64,000 nucleotides of DNA from Pegoplata infirma (Eukaryota; Arthropoda; Insecta; Diptera; Anthomyiidae): NCBI GenBank assembly GCA_963921195.1, contig OY992536.1, forward strand, positions 287,203,530-287,267,529. The letters run 5' to 3'. Below are positions 32,601 through 41,966 of this stretch, piece by piece; the first letter of the stretch is position 1; each line of letters begins with the position of its first letter. The notes under the pieces are model-generated. The model was not told where the DNA came from and made no database searches. It saw only the letters and a list, made by a program, of their open reading frames with translations. The translations under genes and the position numbers were made by a program.

Positions 32601-33442
32601 TGCTATCTCAGAGTGGGGTCGAGTGAATAGGGTGGACTTTAATGCACGCAAAACCCAGTGTTGTGTGTTGACCCACAGACGGGCTGTGGAATTAGCACCG
32701 TCATCTGTATCAATGGGTGGTATAGATATTATGGAATCGGAAACTCTTGATGTTCTGGGCATGAAAATACAGTGTGATGTCCGATGGAATAAGCATATTT
32801 TTCAAGTGTCGAAAGAAGCATTCAAGTGTCTTGGCTTTCTGAAAAGGTGTAAGAACTACTTTACCTCATCCGATCTCCGCACTATCTATACCACCTACAT
32901 TCGACCGAAAATGGAATACAACTCCCATATATGGGCAGGAGCTTCAGTGTCTATTCTGAATCTTCTGGACCGTGTGCAAAGGAGGGCGGTGAAGCTTATT
33001 AATGACAATAGCGTATCTAACTCTATTGATTCATTAGAGCATCGTCGGAATGTGGGTTGTGTGACACTGTTCTATCGATATTACCATGGGAAATGTTCTG
33101 CTGAGATAAGCGAACTCATACCCCGAGCCCGTGTTTTTGTTCGTAACACTCGCTTATCAAATAGAGCTCATCCGTTTGTAATCGACAGTCCAGTCTTTCG
33201 CACAACGCATTACAGAGAGAATTCGTTTCTCAGTCGATCTATTCGTATGTGGAATAATCTCCCCGCAGAAGTCTTTCCTAACGCATTTAATCTAGAAAGG
33301 TTCAAGTCAAATATTCATAAACACTACTCCCTCTTTCCTCCCTCTCATACCTATTTTTCCTGATATCAACACAATGCACTGCATTCGTAGGGGGCATCCC
33401 CTGAGTGTTGGTTTAATATAAAAAAAAAAAAAAAAAAAAAAA
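29666..33442 (+). mobile_element. Non-LTR retrotransposon (CR1/Jockey group), 3.8 kb
   Basis: Non-LTR (LINE) retrotransposon with a 5' leader of about 770 bases, one long ORF at 30436-33363, a 3' UTR of about 57 bases and a poly(A) of at least 21 at its end. There is no gag-like ORF1 upstream; the leader is A-rich with stops in all frames. Both borders are sharp against the flanking ~3-kb direct repeat. The right border is confirmed by the paralogous repeat at 51018, which shows CAGCAGAAATTTTGCTG uninterrupted. The intact ORF and clean poly(A) suggest a young insertion. Fragments of the same family lie at 6755 and 54790. Confidence 0.9.
30436..33363 (+). CDS. LINE ORF2: apurinic-like endonuclease and reverse transcriptase, 975 aa
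   Basis: This enzyme would nick target DNA and copy the element RNA onto the nick (target-primed reverse transcription). An apurinic-type endonuclease occupies roughly residues 14-240: CNIRGL with N19, LCETQ with E46, GDFN at 155-158 and SDHH at 230-233, which supply the usual catalytic residues. The reverse transcriptase spans about 480-745: KSPGPDGI, NYRPIAICSALSKVME, QYGFRKSRST, LDISKAFDRVWH with D599, GVPQGSVLSP from 655, and FADD with D687 and D688. The C terminus has RVQRRAVKLIND and MWNNLPAEVFP...FKSNIHK, as in CR1-group proteins. There is no RNase H and no CCHC knuckle. No stops or frameshifts occur. M9 (30460) is an alternative start. The CR1 assignment is from motif style; Jockey is the main alternative. 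Confidence 0.93.
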   Translation: MPCAFLDLMSGRFLIDFCNIRGLRANRLSVYAHIRFHRPEVFALCETQVCGDADPQDFHIPGYHLLSLFIPHRGLAVYIRDDVVYQHQPHLCSGDAEFSTLWVKFIIGSHILHFGFLYRSPNMGREATYNGFDDLSDVISGILENCPDSEIVVAGDFNVYNSTWLHHSSHTTPEGQYVELFAAHNHLAQLVNQPTHIPCVEGQFCNTLDLFLTSHPHKYLVELRAPLGNSDHHTVSASFSYSELRNVSQAATKRSVFIYEKARWAELNEFFRLFNWKLCFLDNNIDAAAEMVINVIKLGMKLFIPTKLISNKPRQKCWFNQTCRNAVRSREEAFSNWRDNKNPVTDRLRKQARSKCAKVLRREKILYEQRLRAKVLAAPRGSKTFWSFVKRVKNNASSSIPTLINNDQIFTDPVDKANLFAELFARNSYLPESDQPLPELGRVSCTMPKIFFRARAVKRVLADLNVNKSPGPDGITSLVLKQCSSTLCRPLANLFNTSYGLGIFPSSWKVANVQPIPKKGESTNPENYRPIAICSALSKVMESMINYHLVNYLESNSLLNDRQYGFRKSRSTGDLLAFLSERWSRSIHHFGESKVVALDISKAFDRVWHAALVSKLIAFGVGNDFSRFISSFLRDRTIRVVIDGVSSREFQLNSGVPQGSVLSPSLFLIFLNDLLSQTSNPIYSFADDSNICHSFSFRHRPSLSEVGLMRQKMNDTLNQDLSAISEWGRVNRVDFNARKTQCCVLTHRRAVELAPSSVSMGGIDIMESETLDVLGMKIQCDVRWNKHIFQVSKEAFKCLGFLKRCKNYFTSSDLRTIYTTYIRPKMEYNSHIWAGASVSILNLLDRVQRRAVKLINDNSVSNSIDSLEHRRNVGCVTLFYRYYHGKCSAEISELIPRARVFVRNTRLSNRAHPFVIDSPVFRTTHYRENSFLSRSIRMWNNLPAEVFPNAFNLERFKSNIHKHYSLFPPSHTYFS

Positions 33443-36436
33443 CGTCATTCCAATTTTTTTTTTTTGCAAATTTTATCAAAAATTTTCTAAGTCTTTTTGA
33501 AAATTGTGTACAAGATAATAACATATTTAATTGGATATAATCATATATTACTATATGTTAGATTAATTTGATATAATTAGATACGATCAATTTATTAAAA
33601 CTAAGTCTTTTAAAGTTGTTATTTGCTAACAACGTCCGCTGGTCTAGAGGGTAGAGATTGCGATTACAAAACGGAAGACTTGTGGTTCTAATCCCCGTCC
33701 GTTCGAAGTTTTTTTTTTTTTTTATTTATTTTCAGTTTGACATTATTATATCTAAAAATAAATCTAAAAACAGAAACATTTTTTTGGATAAAAATGTATC
33801 CAATAATTTTTTTATAAAATCAAGATATCAGATATTATAAGATAACTTTGGCGCGGCCAAATTTCGGATGAAATTACATTATATAATATCCAATTTAATA
33901 TAAACTCATGATATTGGATATTTTAAGATAACTTTGGCGCGGCCAATTTCCGGATGAAATTACATCATATTATATCATATTTAATACAAAATCATGATAA
34001 TAGATAGTTTGGGATAACTTTGGCGCGGCCAATTTCCGGATGAAATCACATACAATCAAATATTAAACTGTAACTTCATATATTATAAGATCTTATGAGA
34101 TAACTTTGGCGCGGCCAATTTTCGGATGAAATTTAGCAAAATCAGATCCAATAAATTATATATAATTTTATAAGATAACATGTTTTACCATACAATTTTT
34201 TTTTACTCGGGTAATAGAGATTATTTCGTATTCATATGGATATCGTAGGGGTATGTCTTCATATACCCTCTAAAATTTAAAAATTTTCATGAAAAAAAAT
34301 ATTTAATGAAGCCGAATTTTTAAAAGGTTACGCCACCGTTGGATTGGCATTAAAAAAACATTTCTTCTTTCATTCTTTCATTCTTTCTTAGAAAGAAATG
34401 GCTGAAAAATCCAAAAAACGATTTTTTCGCCATTTTAACTATGTTTTGAACCCCCTAAATCCCCGATATGGCCGATAAGCCGAGACACCCCAACCTTAGA
34501 ATTGTCTCTTTTTTATATATTTTAAGTTTCAGGCAAATCGGTTCATAAGGGTTGAGATACTTTCCTTTTAAGTATCTTAAAATATTTTTTTAAGAAAAAA
34601 AAAGTCTCGAAATGTTAGAATTTTTCTATAGAAAAATTTGTGAATTTTTCTTTACCCTAGTAAAAAAGTTTTGATATAATGATATATAATTTGATACAAT
34701 CATATTAAATTTTATATGACTTTTTATATGTTCAGATCTAATTTTATATAAGATTTATTGCGGCTCCATTTTCTTATCTGATGTTATATATAAATATATC
34801 TGACTTTATGCAATTATATAAATCTATATTAATTTATATAAAATAAGATCAAGTGGATTTAATTGGATGTGACCAAAATTCGGATCTAATTGTATCATTT
34901 TGTATATTTGTGTATCTAAAATAATACAATTAGATCACTATTTGATCCAAATTGATACAGCCAATTTTGAGATCAAATTAAATCTTAAAAGGTTTTTTTT
35001 TTTACTCGGGTAGGAAAGAATTGAAAATTTTTCTAAAGGAATAATTTGCAAATTTTTCTATGGGAAAAATCTGAGAATTTTTCTACAGGAGATTTTTTTA
35101 TAGAAATTCTTCAATGCAAAATAACTTAGAATCTCAAAATTTTTCTAAAGGAAAAATGTCTCGGAATGAAATAATTTTTTTAAATGAAAAAGTTTTGGAA
35201 TATTAAAATTTTCCTTTAGCAAAACTACGAGAATTTTTCGGGACGAAATTTTGGAAATTTCTCCATAAGAATAGCTTGTGTAATGGAGAATTTTCTTTAA
35301 GGAATAATTTACGAATTTTTCTTTCGGAAAAATTTGATATTTTTAAGGAAAATTTGACAGTTTTTCTATAGGAAAAACCTAAGAGTTTTCTGATAATGTT
35401 TCGATAGAAAAATCTGAGAAGATGATGGGTAAAAAGGAAACGAAATAATGTGAGAATTATTTCTAGGAGATTCTTCGATAATCTTATAATTTTTCTATAG
35501 AAAAAACGTTTTTAAATTTTAGATTTTTTTAATAAGAAAAAAGTCTCGGAATTTTTATATAGAAAAAATTAGAAAATTTTCTTCAGAGAAAATTTGACAA
35601 TTTTTCTATAAACAAAATGCATTAGAATCTGAAAAGAATCAGAGGTTCAGAGTATTTTTTCCTATAGAAAAAATGTCTCGGAAACTGAGATTTTTCTATT
35701 TGAAAATCTAAAATCTAAATCTAAGAATCTAAGAATTTTTCTTGGAAAAATTTCTCAGAATTTAATTTTTTTTTTTTAATATGATAGATGTCTCAGAATC
35801 TAATACTTTTTCAATAGGAAAAGCTGAGAACTTTTCTGTAGGACAAATTCTTATAATCCTAGAGCAAAATCTCAATCTTTTTTGATAGAAAAACATCTCA
35901 GAAATTGTAAGTTTTTTTATTAATAAAAAAAAATTCTAGGAACATTACTCAGGATCTAAGACTTTTTCTAAAGAATAAATGCCTAAGAATCTGAGACTCA
36001 AAGGAAAACTATCCCAGAATCTGATAAAATGTCACAGATTCTGAGGTTTTTTTATTTAAAAAATCAACATCCTATTAACGATAATAACATAAAAACATCA
36101 GTAAATTAAGGTGAAAATGTAAAGAATGAAAAATAAATTTAGTAAAATCCTAGGATAATATCGGATTTATTTATACCATTTTACATTTTGGACAATCCTT
36201 AATTTATTTTCCTGCTGATGTTTACTAATTGTATGAAGATTTTGAAAAACACCCAGTCGGAAAAAAATTCACCCCTGACATACTGCTGACTTTACCTTTA
36301 TGAAATTGATGACATCTTCATACAATTTTTCGAAATGTGATCAATTTCATGCCAGCAGTTGGTCAGCGGTTGTTTAAACGAATTGTTGGTGGCCACCGAT
36401 ACTGGTGGACAATGCTGAACAACTGCCCAGCAGAAA
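33443..36436. repeat. Right copy of the ~3-kb direct repeat flanking the LINE
   Basis: Starts directly after the poly(A) of the LINE with CGTCATTCC and ends AGCAGAAA, where the sequence continues into the pre-existing repeat (TTTTGCTGAAC). It contains the tRNA-like text (33634), the 86-bp repeats (from 33841), the PIF-like right end and the 356-bp MITE (34655-35010). It lacks the second MITE found in the left copy. Confidence 0.92.
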
Positions 36437-37420
36437 TTTTGCTGAACAGGCAGCTTTTGGAAAGGAAACTCGAGTGAGGGAGCGCATCAAAACCTGGTGA
36501 ATTCATGCATGATTCTCTAAGGCGATGTCACACTTTAGAGCGCTAGTTGGATACACCGAAAAAGCGCTCTTAAGATGCTTTGAATTCACATCTCTTTAGA
36601 GCGCTGAAAAAATAGCTATAAAGATGCAGTGAATTCATGTATCTTTTTAGAGCTATTTAAGCAGAATAAAGTTGAAGCACATTTTACTATTTCTGAAATA
36701 CAAATTACAAAATCTGAAACACAATTGACTATTTCTGAATACAATTTGAAAATCTTAAATGCAATTGACTAATTTTGAAAATCAGTTGACTCCCTGCAAG
36801 CATTAGGAAGAAATATCGCCTAAGGGATCTAATTACATTTAAAAAATTTCCAACTATATTTCGAAAATTTCAAATTTTATTTCAGAAACTTCCATTTATA
36901 TTTCAGATATTACCATTTATAACCAAAAAATTTTTAATTACATTTCAAAAATTTTCAATTATATTGGAAATTTTTGTAATATAATTGGATATTTTTAAAT
37001 ATAATTGAAGAGTCTAAAATATGATTGGACATTTTTTGTAATATAATTTTTATTTTCTGAAACTAAAGTGGAAATGTTGTACTCAATTTTTTTTTTCATT
37101 CAAAATGTGTTAAAGGTGCTATGATTGAAACACTCTTTACAGCGCTAATTAATGCGCAAAATTGATGCAGTAAAACCATGTGTCTTTGTCCAAAACTCAT
37201 AGTTTTTTATTCAAAAAGTGTTAAATATATTTAAAAGGAAAGAATGTGTGAAATTTTATCAAAATATAATTTGATATTTTAAATTTTATATAAAAAATCT
37301 TAACAAAAAATTAAAATTTTTTCCCCTTACTTTTACTGCATCCTCAAGAGCGCTCTTTGGATGCGCTTCGGTATGCTATAAAAAGATGCTGTGTCGCCAA
37401 AATCTCGATTTATTTTTGCT
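36428..37420. repeat. Dispersed ~1-kb repeat, copy 1
   Basis: Begins CAGCAGAAATTTTGCTG and ends CGATTTATTTTTGCT. It matches 51018-52009 along its whole length with moderate divergence. The ends are imperfect inverted repeats (CAGCAGAAAT and CAGCAAAAAT). AGAGCGCT palindromes cluster near both ends. The middle repeats TTGACTATTTCTGAAATACA-like phrases. No coding capacity and no clear target duplication, so the class is unknown. Confidence 0.7.
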
Positions 37421-37640
37421 AAGATAGTTATGTATAGCGATATCTTAAAAAAATCGCACATCAAAATTTATTATATAAATTTATCTCGCAAGACATAGTA
37501 TCACACATGATCATATATGAAATAATATGACTATATAAAAGTACACAAGATCATATTAAATTATTTTTACTCGGGAATACAAAATTATAATATTTAAAAA
37601 TTACGGCTTCCCTGAATTATTTATTTTTATTTAGCGTATG
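37421..37640. other. AT-rich DNA with a solitary TTTTTACTCGGG end
   Basis: TTATTTTTACTCGGG at 37562-37576 is the right end of a TA-target element of the CCCGAGTAAAAA family. The matching left end was not found. No gene. Confidence 0.5.
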
Positions 37641-38765
37641 GATTACAATAAAAAAGAAAGAACAATAAGGCATAAGTTTGGAAGGATTACAATTTTTTTT
37701 TCATAGATTTAATGAATTTAGCCAAGCAACTGCGTCTGGTGTTAAATTGTTGATATTACTTAACGGCCCTTTGTAAGAAAAAATGGTGCATTCTCGAAGA
37801 ATGTGTTCTGTTGTTTGCAGAGAAGCACCACACTGAAATGTAGGATCATCCACATAACCCCAGTTGTAGAGGGTTTCTAAGGTTCTACAGGAGGCAGTTC
37901 GTAGTCTATTTAAGTTACACCATGCTTTCCTTGGTAGTTTGAGCTCGAGGTTGGTTTTGCTGCTTCTTTCGTCAAAGATGGGACTCGATCGACCTGAATT
38001 TGACAAGTCACACGTCCAAGCTGTGTTGATTTCAAAGATTTCATTTGATAGATTTTTGGCAAGATCTAAAGACGCTTTTCTTTATTCAAGTCTTCGTCTG
38101 GGAGGATTGATTAGATCGGTATTTAATGGAATAAGATCATTGTTTTGGATCTTATTATATTTTCGTAACAGTGCCTGTTTTCTTCTCAGCTGTGGAGGTG
38201 CGATGTTGCATAGTTTTGGGAGCCAATCTGTTGGAGTTGGGCGCAGTGTTCCAGAGATCAACCTCATTGTTGTGTTATAGTGCGTTTACAGTGGTTTTCT
38301 AATCTAGCTTAAAGTAGATTGTGGCTCCAATCTAGTTTCAATCTATTAGATTGCCCATACAAATTTATTTTTTCAATATAGTAGTTTAGACTCTAATCGG
38401 CAAATGCAATCTGGTAAAGTTAGATACAACTCTCTATTTCTGTTATTTTCATTTTCCAACACTGAAAAACACCGACACAAAGCCTGCATTTTGATGACGC
38501 CGCAAAAGTATGTTTATGCCGCCGAAATTTTAAATTGTAAGCGCCGTCACTGTCCTTGTTAATCATACGGCGACTAATTACCGTCGCTGTCTTTTGACGC
38601 AGTCACACACATTTATTACCAACTTGTTATTTTAAATCCCAATCCTAATCTTCTCAAATGTAAAAAATGCCAATGTAAACGGTACAGATTATAAAGTAGA
38701 TTAAAATCACACTTTACTAGATTAGAAATCCAATGTAAACGCACTATTAAGTTGAGTGTCAATTT
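37640..38765 (-). pseudogene. LINE C-terminal remnant, reverse strand, split by a MITE
   Basis: On the minus strand the text runs VDTQLN, then (after a MITE) MRLISGTLRPTPTDWLPKL and NIAPPQLRRKQALLRKYNKI. In another frame it continues LPRKAWCNLNRLRT, LYNWGYVDDPTFQCGASLQT and TEHILRECTIFSYKG. This is the conserved end of a fly LINE second ORF: a helix-rich region, then the CxCG...TxxHILxEC zinc-like tail. A frameshift around 38010-38080 and a stop after PPRRRLE show it is decayed. The reverse transcriptase and endonuclease are absent, so it is a 5'-truncated or broken copy. Confidence 0.75.
38278..38746. mobile_element. PIF/Harbinger-like MITE, 469 bp, inside LINE text
   Basis: The ends TAGTGCGTTTACAGTGG and CCAATGTAAACGCACTA are inverted repeats flanked by TTA at 38275-38277 and TTA at 38747-38749. 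It splits the LINE coding text (VDTQLN on one side, TMRLISGT on the other), which restores in frame when it is removed with one TTA. No coding capacity. Confidence 0.8.
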
Positions 38766-39205
38766 TTTGTGTGTGGCGACTTTTTTAACAAAAAAATAAC
38801 AAACTTGTTAAAATTGCATGAACGGTGTTTGACAGCGTCATATGATTTTCTGTTTGTTTTCTTTATTCTCTCTCATTCTTGGTACTAAATTAAGTACTAA
38901 ACACGCTGCGTTGTAAACTTTAGTAGCAAATACATTAGTGTTGACAACAACCCTTATAAATCGAAAATTAATCTACCTACCAAGGTGGATTAATTTTGTT
39001 CGGTAAATCTTAATCCAAACACTCAAAAAACACACTTACAATTAGTATTTTAAATAATAAAAAACAAATTCAAAATGCATATTAATAACATTTTTTGATG
39101 ACATGAAGAAATGTGTTATTACTTATATCTTTAACTTTGATGACATGTTTTATCACATTGAAAAAAAACTTTGTCATTTTTAAAAAATTTTTCATCAAAA
39201 TTGAT
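38766..39205. other. Non-coding DNA around the 39206 element
   Basis: A short stem (AAAATTAATCTACC...GGATTAATTTT) lies at 38968-38999. TGATGACATG-type repeats occur on both sides of the element that follows. No gene seen. Confidence 0.4.
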
Positions 39206-39767
39206 GGTGACATGACATAATCCCCACGGACATAACCCCATTTCCGTTATGGGGATTATGACCAAATTCATTTCGGTCATAATCCCCATAATGGTAGTGG
39301 GGACTATGACCGAAAATAATTTGGATATAATCCCAATAAAAAACGGACATAATTCCCAGATTTATGGGGATAATGACCACATAACAAACGGCCATAATCC
39401 CCATTACAGGGATTATGTCACTAAAAAGTTTTTTTTTTTGTCTTAAAAGTTTTCCTGCGTAGCCGGCCTTCGGCCGGGCTTAGAGATTACAAACTCCATG
39501 CATTAAACCCACCCTCTCCGCAAAAAACGGGGACTATGACCGAAATTTTTTTGGACTTAGTCCCCATAATATGAATATGGTTATGACCGAATAATTTTCG
39601 GACGTAATCCCAACAGGGAACGGACATAATGCCCATTGGGATTATGACCGTTTTAGAAACGGTCATAGTCCCCACAACTATTATGGGGGTTATGTCCGTA
39701 ATGAATTCGGTCATAATCCCCATTTCCGTTATGGGGGTAATGTCCGTGGGGATTATGTCCTGTCACC
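39206..39767. mobile_element. 562-bp element with 9-bp duplication built of CATAATCCCC motifs
   Basis: The ends are GGTGACATGACATAATCCCC and GGGGATTATGTCCTGTCACC. Perfect 9-bp repeats AAAATTGAT flank it (39197-39205, 39768-39776). Almost the whole body is made of GACATAATCCCCA or GGTCATAATCCCC and their complements. A GC-rich hairpin, AGCCGGCCTTCGGCCGGGCT, lies at 39461-39480. A 9-bp duplication suggests the Mutator group (Merlin is an alternative). No transposase. A second copy lies at 56978-58938 in the opposite orientation. Confidence 0.8.
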
Positions 39768-40169
39768 AAAATTGATGACAGCAAGTGATGAAACAATTTT
39801 ATCAAAATGATGAAGCATTTTTTTTTTTAAGTGTTAGCATATTTTTTTTGCCGTGATCACCAGACAGAAGGGTATCGCTTGATCGAGGATCACAAATATA
39901 TTTATAGGTTCCAATTTTTTAGTTAATTATTTTTAATAGAATTTCCTCTAGGGCCGACTTAAAGCATTTTAATGTTTTTATAAAGAGATTAAAAAGAGTA
40001 AAATAACACTCTTAACTTTTTTACACCTCGCTTTTTAAAGAACTGGATCGATATTGGTGATTTTTGATATTAAAATGCTCAAAATATTGACAATTATATA
40101 TGTTAAAAACTGGTTATCTCTTGCTGTGTTTTTCAATAAGTGGATTTATTTTCGGATTAATCTTATTTA

Positions 40170-40429
40170 GGGGCCTATTCACAAAAAAAGTCATAACTCA
40201 ATCATAACTCAATTTTTTCCATGTGGTTGTTGTAAACAATCATAAAAAAATTCAAATTTTGTTTGAAAATTCCAAAAAAATAAAGACCTGCTACCCACAT
40301 CGTCTCAAAATTGACAAATAATTTTAAATTTTAAGTCTTTTTATGATTTTGTTTACAACAAACACAGGGAATATGAAGTTTGAAAATAATAAAATTAGTC
40401 ATAACCAGTCATAACTGAGAATAGGCCTG
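40170..40429. mobile_element. Inverted-repeat MITE of 260 bp
   Basis: GGGCCTATTCACA and AGTCATAACTCAATCATAACT at the left are matched by AGTCATAACCAGTCATAACT and GAATAGGCCTG at the right. The flanks TTATTTAG and TTAGTTTA match only partly, so the target duplication is uncertain. Confidence 0.6.
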
Positions 40430-41966
40430 TTAGTTTAAAAAAATATTTTAACATGCTAAAACAAATTTGAAATATTTTTTTCTATAATCTACGTTAATTT
40501 AGCAATTATAATCCGAAAAAATAATAAAAAAAAATTGGAAAATGAAAAACACAACATCTATTTTGTTATTTTGCGTTCTTGCTGAATTATTATCTAAACA
40601 CCCTGTATATTCATTTGTATAAAATTAAGAAAATAGTTTTCTTTTGTAAATCTCATAAAAATGTCTTACATGCATTGCATATTGTTGTATATGCGTATGA
40701 GAATGAGTTTGTATATGTGACATTATATCCTTTTCATTTCAATTTATTTTATGAGTCTTTCCGTTTATGCTGCATAGCAAAAGCATAAAAAGGAAAGTAT
40801 GAACAAACAATTTTTTACTTATTTTATGTTTAATTTCAGAAAAATAAAAAAAAGCACTACTAAGAAATTCAATGAAACTTTTATGTAATATTCACATACG
40901 GTGGAATGTCTAATTAAAGGACATCCCATAGTGTCCAAAATTTTAGGGCGGTGTAAAAGGCAGTTTTCAAAAGGATGTCTACTAATCACTATAGAAAAGT
41001 GTCCTTTGATAATTTTGCTTATTTAAGGAGATATCACTGTTTTACACAGATACTCTATATTTCTATGTATTTTTATTTGTATGTGTGTTTGTGTATTTGT
41101 ATGCTGTTGCATTTTCTTTAGATATTAAACAATGACATCAACATCATTATCAACGTCTTTGTTGTCAATGTTTTTAGTAGTACTATTTTTCTTAACTTTT
41201 TTTATTATTTTTTTATTTTGCTGCTTCTTCTTATTTTACTCTTCCTGTATTCCTTTTTCTTTATAAACGTGTATAAAGTTTGCGGATTGTTTTGTATTAT
41301 TTGTATGTATTGTAGTCTTGTGTGTGTAGTGAAGTGTATTGCATTTTGTGTCACATCCTTGTTATATTTTAAACTAAATAAATGAAGTACGTTTTATACG
41401 AGTGTGAGTATTGTTGCAAGAGTAGTTGTAAAATAACACACACATATTAATATGCGTATGTATGTAGCACGAAACTCCCAGCATAACATTCTGCAAAAAA
41501 ATTCTGTACAAAATGGAAAAAATCTAACAAATTCAGGAAAAACTTTGAGGTATTTCAGAAAATGTAGGGAAATTTCGAAAAAGCTTAGAAAAAACTCTAG
41601 ACAAATTTTTGAAAATTCTAAAAAAATTAAAAAATGCAAATAGAAAAATTCTAAAAACTTTAGAAAATCTTGGAAAATGCAGATTTTGAAACGGAATAGA
41701 ACACAAAAAATGTTGTTTTGTACGCAAATTTCCATGATTTGCTGGTTCGATGGATGTGTTTTTCGCTTATAATGCCGGTAACTAAGGTTTGAATACCGGC
41801 GATGGCTATCACATTTTTTTTGCTTTTTAATTAGTTTTTTTTAGTTATAACTATATTTAAACTTAGAAAAAAATAATACCAAAAAATAAGCAAAGTTTGT
41901 AGATTTTATATTAAAATCTAAATTTTTTTCACCCTGCCATTTCATTAAGGGGTGCCTTTTTACATA
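40430..41966. other. AT-rich non-coding DNA
   Basis: No gene. At about 41740-41810 a GGTTCGATGG...AGGTTTGAATACC arrangement weakly resembles tRNA A and B boxes. Open frames at 41394-41735 are translations of A/T-rich near-repeats. Confidence 0.4.

Noticed and set aside
37939..38280. 113-codon plus-strand frame
   Set aside because: It is the antisense of the LINE tail read on the minus strand, which has recognisable motifs.
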